A program made the translations under genes and the position numbers. The notes below the pieces were generated by a model. It searched no databases. It saw only the letters and a program-made list of their open reading frames with translations, and was not told where the DNA came from. This document shows, piece by piece, positions 54,736-62,977 of a stretch of 64,000 nt of DNA. Within the stretch, counting starts at the first letter, position 1; each line of letters begins with the position of its first letter. This stretch comes from Myxococcales bacterium (lineage in GTDB: Bacteria; Myxococcota_A; Bradymonadia; UBA7976; UBA1532). The stretch spans positions 62,001-126,000 of the forward strand of contig JACKDN010000012.1 of assembly GCA_020633465.1 (NCBI GenBank), read 5' to 3'.

Positions 54736-57700
54736 ATGCGCCGACTCGCGCCGCTGCTGCTCTTGCTCACCGCCTGCGCGGACGCCACCGACGAGGCACC
54801 GCCGTCCCTCGGCCAGACCCGCCAGGCCGTCGTCCTCGACCTGCCCGGCCAGTTCGACACCCTGCAGGACGCCCTCGCCGCGGCCCGCCCCGGCGACACC
54901 ATCCGCGTCGGCCCCGGCGACTTCGGCGCCGGCGTCACCATCGAGGTCGAGGATCTCACCATCGAGGGCCCGGGCGCGGCCCTCGCGTCCCTGCGCCGCG
55001 GCATCAACGTCCGCGCCCGCGGCTTCACCCTGCGCGGCGTCAGCCTGATCGCCGACGGCGACACCTTCGGCGTCCACGCGCGCAACCACGGCGTCCGCCT
55101 CGAGGACGTCGACGTCAGCGGCTTCAACTTCGGCGTCGCCGTCTTCGACACGAACGAGTCCCTCGTCGTCGACCGCTGCACGATTCGCGGCAACAACTGG
55201 GGCCTGTACCTCGAGGCCGTCCGCGGACGCGTCGCCAACAGCCTCATCCTGAACAACACCGGCGCCGGCTTCTTCGCCCGCGCCAACGTCGGCGTCGCCC
55301 TGCAGCACAGCACCGTCGTCGGCAACGGCTTCGCCAACCCCGGCGACGCCTCGGGCGGCGTCGTCAGCGGCCCGGCGGGCACCGAGCAGGTGCGCAACAA
55401 CATCATCGTCGGCAACCACACCGGCGTGCGCTGCGCGAGCTGCACCGCGTCCTACGCCCGCAACCTGGTGTGGGGCAACGTCGAGGACTACGCCGACGAC
55501 GCCCGCCGCGCCCGCGACGACCTGTCCGCCGATCCGCTGTTCGTCGCGCCGGCCGCCCGCGACTTCCGCCTGCGCGCCGGCTCGCCGGCCATCGACGTCG
55601 GCCTGGCGCTGGGCGAGCGCACCGACGCCGGCGGCGACGCCCGCCCGGCCGGCGCGGCCCCCGACCTGGGCGCCTTCGAGTTCCAGCCGCCCACCGCCGA
55701 CGTCCGCATCAACGAGGTCATGGCCAACCCGCTCGACGAGACCACCGGCGAGTTCGTCGAGCTGATCAACGCCGGCGACGCGCCCGTCGACCTGGCCGGC
55801 TACCGCATCGACGACGGCGACGATCCCGACGTGATCATCGGCTGGGAGGGCGGCGCCACCGTCCTCGCGCCCGGCGCCTACGCGGTGATCGTCGACCCCG
55901 ACTTCCCCGACGCCCTGCCCGCCGGCGCCCTGCGCCTGACCGTGGGCGACACCCGCCTGGGCAACGGCCTCTCGACCGGCGACCCGATCGCGCTGCGCCT
56001 GCCCGACGGCAACACCGTCGTGTCGGCCTACGAGGCGCCCTTCGACCCGGGCAACGGCGTCAGCGCCGAGTGGGACGGCGCCGCCTTCGTCGCCTCGCCC
56101 TGCGGCAGCTCGCCCGGCGCCGACAACTGCGCCGGCGCGCCCCCGCCCGGCGGCGGCGAGGTGCTGCTGCTGATCACCGAGGTCATGGCCAACCCGCTCG
56201 ACGAGCGCACCGGCGAGTACGTCGAGCTGATGAACCTGGGCGAGGCGCCGGTCGACCTGGCCGGCTTCGTCCTGTCCGACGGCGACAGCGACGACCTGAT
56301 CCAGGGCTTCGACGGCGACGCGGTGGTGCCCGGCCGCGGCGGCTTCGCGGTCATCGTCGACCCCGACTACGACGGCGCCTACGACATCCCCGCGGGCGCC
56401 AAGCTGCTGACCGTCGGCGACCGCACCCTGGGCAACGGGCTGACCACCAGCGATCCGGTGACGCTGCGCGATCCCGCCGGCGAGCTGGTGGCGGCGTACC
56501 TCGACCCCTTCGATCCCGGCGACGGGCGCTCGGCCGAGCTGCCCCACCTCGAGGGCGGCGCCTTCGTCGTGTCGCCCTGCGACCGGTCGCCCGGCCGCGC
56601 CAACTGCGCCTGGGGCGTATCGCCGCCGGATCCCGAGGACACCACCCTGCGCATCACCGAGGTCATGGCCAACGCGCTCGACGAGGACACCGGCGAGTTC
56701 GTCGAGCTGTTCAACGCCGGCGCCGAGCCCGTCGACGCCGCCGGCCTGGTGCTGAGCGACGGCGACGCGACCGACGTGCTGCTCGGCTTCGAAGGCGGCC
56801 CGTCGGTCATCCCGCCGGGCGGCTACGCGGTGATCCTCGACCCCGAGTACGCCGGCGAGTACGCGCTGCCCGCCGGCGTCGTGCGCCTGCGGCCCGACGA
56901 CACGACCCTGGGCTCGGGCCTGGCGACCACGGACGTCATCGAGATCCGCGCCGCCGACGGCGCGACGGTGCTCGACGCCTTCACGACGCCCTTCAACCCG
57001 GGCAACGGGGTCAGCGCCGAGTGGGACGGCGCCGGCTGGGTAGCCTCGACCTGCCCCGCGGGCGCCTCGCCGGGCCGCCGCAACTGCGCGCAGGGCGAGG
57101 CGCCGCCCGAGCCGGGGCTGCCGCAGGTGATCATCAACGAGGTCATGGCCAACCCGCTCGACGAGCGCCGCGGCGAGTTCGTCGAGCTGTGGAACCTGGG
57201 CGAGGCGCCGGTCGATCTGGCCGGCTTCGTGCTGTACGACGGCGACGCCGCCGATCCCCTCGAGGGTTGGCAGGGCGGCTCGACGCTGCTGCCCGCCGGC
57301 GGCTTCGCGGTGGTGCTGGACCGCGACTACGACGAGGCCTACCCGCTGCCCGCAGGCGCCCTGCGGCTGACCGTCGACGACGCCTCGCTGGGCACGGGCC
57401 TCGCCGTGCACGACACCGTCGAGCTGCTGCTGCCCGACGGGGTGACGGTGCTGGATCGCTACGCCGCGCCCTTCGATCCCGGCAACGGCACCAGCGCCGA
57501 GCGCACCGCGCCCGACCGCGACGACTTCGTGGCGGCGCCCTGCCCGGGCGACCTGAAGGCCAGCCCCGGCGGCCCCAACTGCGCCGCCGCCGAGACCGGC
57601 GATCCCCTCGACTGCCGCGCGCGCGCCGACTGCGCCGACGGCTGGCAGTGCATCGGCATCCCGCAGGACGGCAGCACCGAGTTCGGGCGCTGCGCCGACA

Positions 57701-58185
57701 CCCGCAACCGGCCCGGCGAGAACGCCGACTGCCCCGCCGACCTCGACTGCGGCGACGGGCTGGTGTGCGCGGGCCTGTCCTCGACGCCGGGCGGCCTGTT
57801 CTGCCTCGCCGACTATCACCACGGCGTCTTCACCTTCGACACACCCACGCCCATCCCCGACGGCGCGCCGGGCGGCGTCACGGTCGACCAGATCGTGTAC
57901 GGGCTGGCCAGCGTGCCCCTCGACATCTTCGTCGAGCTCGACATCGACCACCCCGCGCCGGCGCAGCTGCGGGTGACGGTGGTGGGCGCGAACACCGACC
58001 GCGACGTGCTGTTCGATGGGTCGGTGGACGATCCGGCGCTGCTCGGGCAGCGGCTGGTCGCGCGGGGCATCCCCGGCGACGACATCGTCAACGGTCGGTG
58101 GCACCTCGAGGTGGTCGACACCGCCGCGGGCGGCGCCGGTCAGCTGAACGGCTGGACGTTGGACATCATCAGCCGCTGGGACTGA
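54736..58185 (+). CDS. Beta-helix + four lamin-tail domains + P-domain lipoprotein
   Basis: 1149 residues. The signal peptide MRRLAPLLLLLTAC has a lipobox. About 30-320: right-handed parallel beta-helix (FDTLQDALAAARPGDTIRVG, then GVHARNHGVRLEDVDVSGFN, GNNWGLYLEAVRGRVANSLI). Four LTD repeats start near residues 323, 476, 637 and 798, each with (I)NEVMANPLDExxGEFVEL-type opening and a spacing of 153-161. A Cys-rich stretch (955-1025, DCRARADCADGWQC) and a C-terminal P-domain of the proprotein-convertase type (about 1029-1149: FDTPTPIPDGAPGG, VELDIDHPAPAQLRVTVVG, NGWTLDIISRWD) follow. It is a large surface protein, possibly binding polysaccharide through the beta-helix. Divergent from the smaller LTD lipoprotein with 139 bp between starts. 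Confidence 0.88.
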   Translation: MRRLAPLLLLLTACADATDEAPPSLGQTRQAVVLDLPGQFDTLQDALAAARPGDTIRVGPGDFGAGVTIEVEDLTIEGPGAALASLRRGINVRARGFTLRGVSLIADGDTFGVHARNHGVRLEDVDVSGFNFGVAVFDTNESLVVDRCTIRGNNWGLYLEAVRGRVANSLILNNTGAGFFARANVGVALQHSTVVGNGFANPGDASGGVVSGPAGTEQVRNNIIVGNHTGVRCASCTASYARNLVWGNVEDYADDARRARDDLSADPLFVAPAARDFRLRAGSPAIDVGLALGERTDAGGDARPAGAAPDLGAFEFQPPTADVRINEVMANPLDETTGEFVELINAGDAPVDLAGYRIDDGDDPDVIIGWEGGATVLAPGAYAVIVDPDFPDALPAGALRLTVGDTRLGNGLSTGDPIALRLPDGNTVVSAYEAPFDPGNGVSAEWDGAAFVASPCGSSPGADNCAGAPPPGGGEVLLLITEVMANPLDERTGEYVELMNLGEAPVDLAGFVLSDGDSDDLIQGFDGDAVVPGRGGFAVIVDPDYDGAYDIPAGAKLLTVGDRTLGNGLTTSDPVTLRDPAGELVAAYLDPFDPGDGRSAELPHLEGGAFVVSPCDRSPGRANCAWGVSPPDPEDTTLRITEVMANALDEDTGEFVELFNAGAEPVDAAGLVLSDGDATDVLLGFEGGPSVIPPGGYAVILDPEYAGEYALPAGVVRLRPDDTTLGSGLATTDVIEIRAADGATVLDAFTTPFNPGNGVSAEWDGAGWVASTCPAGASPGRRNCAQGEAPPEPGLPQVIINEVMANPLDERRGEFVELWNLGEAPVDLAGFVLYDGDAADPLEGWQGGSTLLPAGGFAVVLDRDYDEAYPLPAGALRLTVDDASLGTGLAVHDTVELLLPDGVTVLDRYAAPFDPGNGTSAERTAPDRDDFVAAPCPGDLKASPGGPNCAAAETGDPLDCRARADCADGWQCIGIPQDGSTEFGRCADTRNRPGENADCPADLDCGDGLVCAGLSSTPGGLFCLADYHHGVFTFDTPTPIPDGAPGGVTVDQIVYGLASVPLDIFVELDIDHPAPAQLRVTVVGANTDRDVLFDGSVDDPALLGQRLVARGIPGDDIVNGRWHLEVVDTAAGGAGQLNGWTLDIISRWD

Positions 58186-58206
58186 GCCTCGGGGAAGGGA
58201 AGGGGT

Positions 58207-58252
58207 GCAGCGCGCCCGTCCGGGGGGGGAGGGGGAGAGGCGGACGCGCTGC
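58207..58252. terminator. Bidirectional hairpin with G-rich loop
   Basis: GCAGCGC (58207-58213) pairs with GCGCTGC (58246-58252), then, after a 4-nt bulge, GTCCG (58218-58222) pairs with CGGAC (58241-58245). The loop contains a G7-A-G5 run. It lies between convergent genes ending at 58185 and 58268. Confidence 0.55.
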
Positions 58253-58267
58253 GGAAGTCAGGCGCGG

Positions 58268-58546
58268 TCAGTACTCGTCGGTGGCCTCCTCCATCTCGTC
58301 GGCCGCCTCCTCGGCGCCGTCCTCGATGGCCTCGCCGGTCTCCTCGGCGCCGTCCTCGATGGCCTCGCCGGTCTCGTCGGCGGCCTCGCCGACGTTGTCC
58401 GACGCCTCGTCGATGGCGCGCGACGCCTCGTCGGCGAGGTTGTCCGAGTGCGTCTCGTTCGAGGTGCAGCCGGCCACGCCGCCGACGGCCAGGGCCGCGG
58501 CGCAGAACAGGTGCAGCGAGGTCTTCAGGGGGTTGAAGGTCTTCAT
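58268..58546 (-). CDS. Small acidic lipoprotein with Glu/Ala repeats
   Basis: 92 residues; ATG after AAGGAGAC. MKTFNPLKTSLHLFCAAALAVGGVAGC is a lipoprotein signal. The mature 65 residues are almost all Asp, Glu and Ala with a duplicated ETGEAIEDGAE unit and heptads (LADEASRAIDEASDNVGEAADE); it should be a single amphipathic or coiled helix. It is similar in design to entericidin-like or osmotic-stress small lipoproteins, but no direct family match is claimed. It is divergent from the Pmp3-like gene. Confidence 0.75.
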   Translation of the reverse strand: MKTFNPLKTSLHLFCAAALAVGGVAGCTSNETHSDNLADEASRAIDEASDNVGEAADETGEAIEDGAEETGEAIEDGAEEAADEMEEATDEY

Positions 58547-58772
58547 GGTCTGTCTCCTTGTCTCGTCGAACACACGAGAGGGGGACAGTGCAGGGCCCGT
58601 ACCGACCGGCTCACGGCCTGATGGCGCGTCGCACGAGGGGCAGATCGCGCCCCTGTCGCCGCGAGCCGTCGCGATGTGCCGCGCCCGGCGGGCCGCCGGC
58701 CCCGGCGATCGGCGGGCACGTCGTTCGCACACCTGCCCGAGCACCCGCTCACCCGCGACCGAGGAGGCCCCC

Positions 58773-58955
58773 ATGTTCTTCCGCATCCTGTTCTCGCTGC
58801 TGCTGCCGCCGCTGGGCGTCTTCCTGACCGTCGGCCTCGGCAAGCACTTCTGGCTGAACCTGCTGCTGACGCTGTTGGGCTACGTGCCCGGCATCGTGCA
58901 CGCGGTGTGGCTCATCAGCCGCGACAGCTACGAGGTGCCCGCGCACGGGCATTGA
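58773..58955 (+). CDS. YqaE/Pmp3-family small membrane protein
   Basis: 60 residues; ATG after GAGGAGG. Two membrane helices with the family signature: MFFRILFSLLLPPLGVFLTV GLGKHFWLNLLLTLLGYVPG IVHAVWLI. Members are widespread, stress-induced proteolipids that affect membrane potential and ion balance in yeast and plants. The C-terminal tail SRDSYEVPAHGH is short. It precedes the YbaK gene by 31 bp on the same strand; a common transcript is possible. Confidence 0.95.
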   Translation: MFFRILFSLLLPPLGVFLTVGLGKHFWLNLLLTLLGYVPGIVHAVWLISRDSYEVPAHGH

Positions 58956-58986
58956 CCCGCGCCGCGCCCCCGCGCAGGCTGCGCGC

Positions 58987-59469
58987 ATGGGCAAGAAGAA
59001 GACCCCCGCCACCGCCGCGCTGCGCGCCCTGCGCGCCGCCGGCGTCGACTTCACCGAGCACGCCTACGATTACGTCCCGCGCGGCGGCACCGCGTCGAGC
59101 GCCGCCGCCCTGGGCGTCGACGAGCACGTCGTGGTGAAGACGCTGATCATGGAGGACGAGGCCCGCGCGCCTCTCGTCGTGCTGATGCACGGGGATCAGG
59201 CCGTGTCGACCAAAGCGCTCGCGCGGCAGCTCGACAAGAAGGCGGTGCAGCCCTGCGACCCGGCCGTCGCCGAGAAGCACAGCGGCTATCAGGTGGGCGG
59301 CACCTCGCCCTTCGGTCTGCGCCGGGCGATGCCGGTGTACGTGCAGCGCACGATCCTCGATCTCGAGCGGATCTACCTCAACGGCGGGCGCCGCGGGCTG
59401 CTCGTGAACCTGCCGACGGCGGCGCTGGTGCAGGTGCTGGGCGCCACGCCGGTCGACTGCGCCCGCTGA
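58987..59469 (+). CDS. ybaK: YbaK/EbsC-type aminoacyl-tRNA deacylase
   Basis: 160 residues, normal length. MGKKKTPATAALRALRAAGV DFTEHAYDY is the opening, with the conserved Lys in VVVKTLIM and the Gly-rich VGGTSPFGLRRAMPVYV loop that forms the substrate pocket. Family members hydrolyse Cys-tRNA-Pro made in error by prolyl-tRNA synthetase. The residues GGTSPFG and the initial helix are intact, so activity is expected. It converges on the collagen-like gene (18-bp gap). Confidence 0.94.
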   Translation: MGKKKTPATAALRALRAAGVDFTEHAYDYVPRGGTASSAAALGVDEHVVVKTLIMEDEARAPLVVLMHGDQAVSTKALARQLDKKAVQPCDPAVAEKHSGYQVGGTSPFGLRRAMPVYVQRTILDLERIYLNGGRRGLLVNLPTAALVQVLGATPVDCAR

Positions 59470-59487
59470 TCGGCGCGGCGCGGTGCG

Positions 59488-61020
59488 CTACTGGGGCTGG
59501 CCGGTCTGCAGGTTCCACGACCAGTCCGCGCCGGGATCCTCGAAGGTCTCGCGGATGGCCGTGTAGTCCAGGGCCACGGACGCCGTGCGGCGGTAGCCGT
59601 TGGCCTGATAGCGGAAGCCCGCGCTGAGCACGTCGGTCAGCTGCAGGCGCGAGCGCACCGTGCCGGCCGGGCCGTCGGGCTCGAGCGTCGTGACGGTCTG
59701 CGCCCGCGGCAGCCTCGTGATCGTGTCGAGCATCAGCCGCGCGCGCAGCGCCGCGTCCGGATCGGTCAGCCCGACGCTCAGACCCTGGAAGCTGGGGAGC
59801 ACGGCGCCTCGCCCGCCGCCGTCGAAGGGGCGGAAGACGCCGAACAGCCAGCTGGTGATCACGTGCTCACCCGGCGCGACGGGCCGACCGGGATCCTGAC
59901 CATCGAGCAGCAGCCAGCCCGAGGTCTGAGGCAGCTCGGGGCAGCCGCCGGTCACCGCCTCGCTGTCGAGGATGTTCCAGCCGCAGGCCGGCGCGAGCTC
60001 GACGAGGCTGCCCTCGAAGCTGACCGAGACCTGCGCGCCGCCGGCGGACCCTTCGACGCCCGACCGGCCGACGTTGGTGAGGGCGGCGCCCGACAGCCGG
60101 ACGAGCTGCTCGCCGCCGCCGTCGGGCGTGGCGAGGTCGATCCGGGCGGTGACGGGCGTGGCCGAGAGCAGGAGGCCAGTCAGACGCCCCATCGCTGCGC
60201 CTTCGGCGACGCCGACCGACAGGCCGGGGAAGCGAACCGGGGTGATCTCGCGCTGGCCGCCGCCCCCCACCGCGGGCTCGATGGCGCGGCTGAACGAGAA
60301 GTCGACCGAGTACGCCGGCACCGTGACCAGCGCGCGCCCGTCGGCGCCCGACACCGTCAGCGTACCGATGGGGCCGGGCGGCGCGGCCGGCGGCTCCGCC
60401 TCGCCCGGCGGGCCCTGGGGCCCGGGCGGGCCGCGCAGGGCGTCCGCGACGCCGTCGTCGTCGGCGTCCACCGGCGCGTCCTCGGGATCGGCCGGATCGG
60501 TGCCGGCGCCCACCTCGACGCTGTCCGGCCAGCCGTCGCCGTCGCGGTCGAGCCGCGGATCGAGGGCCTCGGGCGCGATGGGCGCGACCACGCGGCCCTC
60601 GGCGTCGACGACGGTCTGCCCGCCCACCGAGATGGAGCGCGGGTGGATGTCGCCGGTGACGTCGCGGGCCACCAGCGCCGCGGGGACGTCGCCGATGGCC
60701 TGGCGCGGGCTCATCTCGTGATCGGCGCCGACGCGCTGCACGCCCAGCCAGGTGGGGCCGGCGAAGGTGGCGGGGTCGAGGGGCGGATCGCCGCCCAGCA
60801 TGACCACGAAGGCGCCGTCGACCACGGGCACGTCGTCGATGGCCTGCGTCCACAGGGGCTCGCCGCCCTCGGGCTGGCCGTAGACCGCGAAGACGAAGGA
60901 CTCGACGCCGTCGACGCCGAGGCCGTCGCCGTCGGTCAGGGTGCCCTCGTAGACGAGCGACTGCGCGGCCGCGAGGGCCGGGCAGACGAGCAGGGACAGC
61001 GCGAGCAGCAGGCGACTCAT
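59488..61020 (-). CDS. Exported protein with tail-fibre-like N-terminus and collagen-like segment
   Basis: 510 residues. Signal peptide MSRLLLALSLLVCPALAAAQ. The N-terminal domain (about 20-160: LVYEGTLTDGDGLGVDGVES, FVVMLGG, FAGPTWLGVQRVGADHEMSP) matches the 'QGRLTDxxG...LWLGVxVGGDxEMxPR' domain recalled at the front of many bacterial collagen-like and fibre proteins. A TSP3-like LDRDGDGWPDSVEVGAGTDP and a short collagen motif (GPPGPQGPPGE) follow. Residues 230-510 are beta-rich and I do not recognise them. Its ATG overlaps the stop of the Gly-rich lipoprotein gene (ATGA), so the two exported proteins are co-expressed. A cell-surface role is inferred. Confidence 0.78.
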   Translation of the reverse strand: MSRLLLALSLLVCPALAAAQSLVYEGTLTDGDGLGVDGVESFVFAVYGQPEGGEPLWTQAIDDVPVVDGAFVVMLGGDPPLDPATFAGPTWLGVQRVGADHEMSPRQAIGDVPAALVARDVTGDIHPRSISVGGQTVVDAEGRVVAPIAPEALDPRLDRDGDGWPDSVEVGAGTDPADPEDAPVDADDDGVADALRGPPGPQGPPGEAEPPAAPPGPIGTLTVSGADGRALVTVPAYSVDFSFSRAIEPAVGGGGQREITPVRFPGLSVGVAEGAAMGRLTGLLLSATPVTARIDLATPDGGGEQLVRLSGAALTNVGRSGVEGSAGGAQVSVSFEGSLVELAPACGWNILDSEAVTGGCPELPQTSGWLLLDGQDPGRPVAPGEHVITSWLFGVFRPFDGGGRGAVLPSFQGLSVGLTDPDAALRARLMLDTITRLPRAQTVTTLEPDGPAGTVRSRLQLTDVLSAGFRYQANGYRRTASVALDYTAIRETFEDPGADWSWNLQTGQPQ

Positions 61021-61669
61021 TCGGGGCTCCCGACGTGGATCTTCAGGGCGCCGCGCAGGGTGTGGACGCCGTCGGTGGCAGGGGAGGGGAGGGTCAGCAG
61101 GCCGCGGCCGGCTGGGCCCGCGACCCAGCGCAGGGCGCCGCGCAGGACGAGGTCGGGGGCGCCGCCCACGCCGGGGTCGCCGCCCGCGCCGGGGTCGCCG
61201 CCCATGCCGGGCAGGCCGCCCATGCCGGGGTCGCCGCCCATGCCGGGATCGCCGCCCACGCCGGGATCGCCGCCCACGCCGGGGTCGCCGCCCACGCCGG
61301 GGTCACCGCCCACGCCGGGGATACCGCCCATGCCCGGGTCACCGCCCAGGCCGGGCTGGCCGCCGATGCCGGGTTCGCCGCCCATGCCAGGCTGACCGCC
61401 GACGCCTGGCTCGCCGCCGACCAGGCTCGCCGCCGACGCCAGGCTGACCGCCGGCGCCCAGGCTCACCGCCAGCGCCAGGCTCACCGCCGACGCCCGGCT
61501 CGCCACCGACGCCCGGCTGTCCGCCCGCGCCGACCGAGCCGCCCTCACCGGGCGTCCCACCGACGCCCGGCGGCGCCGCGTCGGCCTCACCGCCGCCGCC
61601 GCCCCCGTCGTCACAGCCGGCCAGCGCCAGGCTCAGGGCCAGCGCGCCGACGCAGATGAAGCGTGTCAT
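61017..61669 (-). CDS. Gly-rich repeat lipoprotein (frameshifts in tandem repeats)
   Basis: Starts MTRFICVGALALSLALAGC, with a lipobox, then an acidic/Gly linker. The body is a (G-G-x-P-G-V/M)n tandem repeat (GGEPGVGGEPGAGGEPG, GGDPGVGGDPGV). Within it the frame fails between about 61421 and 61460: one extra base in a CCC run near 61457-61459 and two bases missing at about 61420 explain it; the observed 653 bases plus one gives 218 codons. The last 40 residues (DLVLRGALRWVAGPAGRGLLTL) are ordinary. The Gly-rich stretch may be an elastic linker. Co-transcribed with the collagen-like gene by a 4-base overlap. Confidence 0.65.
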
Positions 61670-61701
61670 GAGCCCGTGGTAGCACACGGCCCCGAAGCGC
61701 G

Positions 61702-62112
61702 TCAGCCCCCGAAGATGGCCTTCAGCCGCCCCATCACGCCGGGGTTCTCGGCCCGCTGCCGCCGCTTCTCGGCCTTCGCCGCCAGCCGGCTGGCCATCTC
61801 CTCGATCTCCGGCTGCCGCGCCGCGCCCACCCGCACGTCCACCACCTCGCTGCCGATCATCAGCGCGATGGTGGGGATGCTGCGGATGTTGAACGCCTGC
61901 GCCAGCTCGGGCGCCTGCTCGGTGTTCACCTTGCAGAAGGTCACCTGCCCCTCGAACTTCTTCGCCGCCGCCTCGAAGGCCGGCGCCGTCGCTTTGCAGG
62001 GGCCGCACCACGACGCCCAGAAGTCGAGGATGGCCGGCCGATCGGCCTCGACGACGTGGCGCATCATGTCGTCGTGCGTCTTCAGGTCGATCAGGAGGGG
62101 GCTGTCGCTCAT
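61702..62112 (-). CDS. Thioredoxin
   Basis: 136 residues; ATG with GGAGAG upstream. The active site is intact: DFWASWCGPCKATAPAFEAA with Cys36 and Cys39, and the cis-Pro is in NIRSIPTIALMIG. It has the usual thioredoxin length plus a 30-residue C-terminal extension (EEMASRLAAKAEKRRQRAEN PGVMGRLKAIFGG) that is basic and helical and may bind a partner. It acts in the cytosol as disulphide reductase. It is not linked to a reductase gene here. Confidence 0.95.
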   Translation of the reverse strand: MSDSPLLIDLKTHDDMMRHVVEADRPAILDFWASWCGPCKATAPAFEAAAKKFEGQVTFCKVNTEQAPELAQAFNIRSIPTIALMIGSEVVDVRVGAARQPEIEEMASRLAAKAEKRRQRAENPGVMGRLKAIFGG

Positions 62113-62243
62113 CGGGCTCTCCAGGTTCGGGTTCCGCTTCACGCCACCGGAGCCATCGGCCCGGCCCGGTGTGTCAGAGGCCCGGCGTCGTCGCGGGCGC
62201 ACGCGCGCCCCGGGTCGCTGAGCGATCCGGCGTGCGACCCGGG

Positions 62244-62678
62244 CTACATCGCCTCCAGGACGACCACGGACGCGCGAAAGGGCGACGCGGCGGCGATGCG
62301 GCGGTCGAAGGTCAACAGCGACAGCCCATGGTGCTTCGCGAGCGCGGCGAGGTACGCGTCGGTGGTCTGGCGATGCCCCTGAAGCCGCTCCACCGCAGCC
62401 TCGAAGAGTCCGGCGTCGCAGGGCAGCGTGTCGGCGACGAACACGTGGGTCGGGTGCGCCACCAGGCGCTTCAGCAGCGCCACCGCGTCCACGGGACGCT
62501 TGGCCTCGGCGGTGAAGGCGGGGTTGCACGAGAGGCGCACGAACCCGAGCTGCGTGATCGCACAGGTCGCCCAGCCGCCGCTCGCGTGGTCCCGAAACCA
62601 CCGGCGAGCCGGGGCGTGGAACTGATGATTGGGCCACACCAGCGCGAGCAGCGTGTTGACGTCGAGCAGGTGGCTCAA
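62244..62678 (-). CDS. vapC: VapC-type PIN-domain toxin
   Basis: 144 residues from a TTG that overlaps the antitoxin stop (TTGA). It starts MSHLLDVNTLLALVWPNHQF, with HGLSLLTFDRRIAAASPFRA at the end and TTDAYLAALAKHH near the acidic pocket. This is the subgroup in which Asp of LLDVN, Asp of TTDAYLA and Asp of TFDR form the Mg2+ site. It would act on RNA. It and the antitoxin are reversed relative to the two other VapC-type systems on the map. Confidence 0.92.
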   Translation of the reverse strand: MSHLLDVNTLLALVWPNHQFHAPARRWFRDHASGGWATCAITQLGFVRLSCNPAFTAEAKRPVDAVALLKRLVAHPTHVFVADTLPCDAGLFEAAVERLQGHRQTTDAYLAALAKHHGLSLLTFDRRIAAASPFRASVVVLEAM

Positions 62679-62911
62679 TCGACGCCTTCGTCGTCGAGCA
62701 GGTCGGCGGCCCGGCTGCCGGGGATGATCGCCGCGTCGTCAGGGACGTCGAACACCGGCAGGTCGTCGTCGGCGACCTCGACCGGCCCCTGCGGTCGGAG
62801 CCCGCGGCGGGCCAGCTCCGAGATGACCGCCCCCAGAGACTGCCGTGAACCTTCGGCCAGCGTCTTGGCCGCTTCGTAGACGTCGTCCGCGATGGTCAGC
62901 GTCGTCCGCAT
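62675..62911 (-). CDS. vapB: VapB-type antitoxin
   Basis: 78 residues from ATG 62911 (an in-frame ATG at 62920 would add MST). MRTTLTIADDVYEAAKTLAE GSRQSLGAVISELARRGL is a ribbon-helix-helix domain; the C-terminal half (DDDLPVFDVPDDAAIIPGSR) is acidic. It overlaps the toxin start by 4 bases. There is no ribosome-binding site before 62911. The promoter assigned at 62919-62947 would give a leaderless message. Confidence 0.85.
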   Translation of the reverse strand: MRTTLTIADDVYEAAKTLAEGSRQSLGAVISELARRGLRPQGPVEVADDDLPVFDVPDDAAIIPGSRAADLLDDEGVD

Positions 62912-62918
62912 CGTCGAC

Positions 62919-62947
62919 ATCGTGATGCGCTGATGTGACGATGTCAA
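62919..62947 (-). promoter_or_regulatory. Promoter of the VapBC pair at 62911
   Basis: On the minus strand TTGACA (62947-62942, perfect -35), 17-bp spacer, CACGAT (62924-62919) as a weaker -10. The ATG at 62911 is 7 bp after it, matching the layout of the other two TA promoters. Confidence 0.4.
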
Positions 62948-62977
62948 AGGACACCTCGGCGTCGACGCGCCGTCCGA

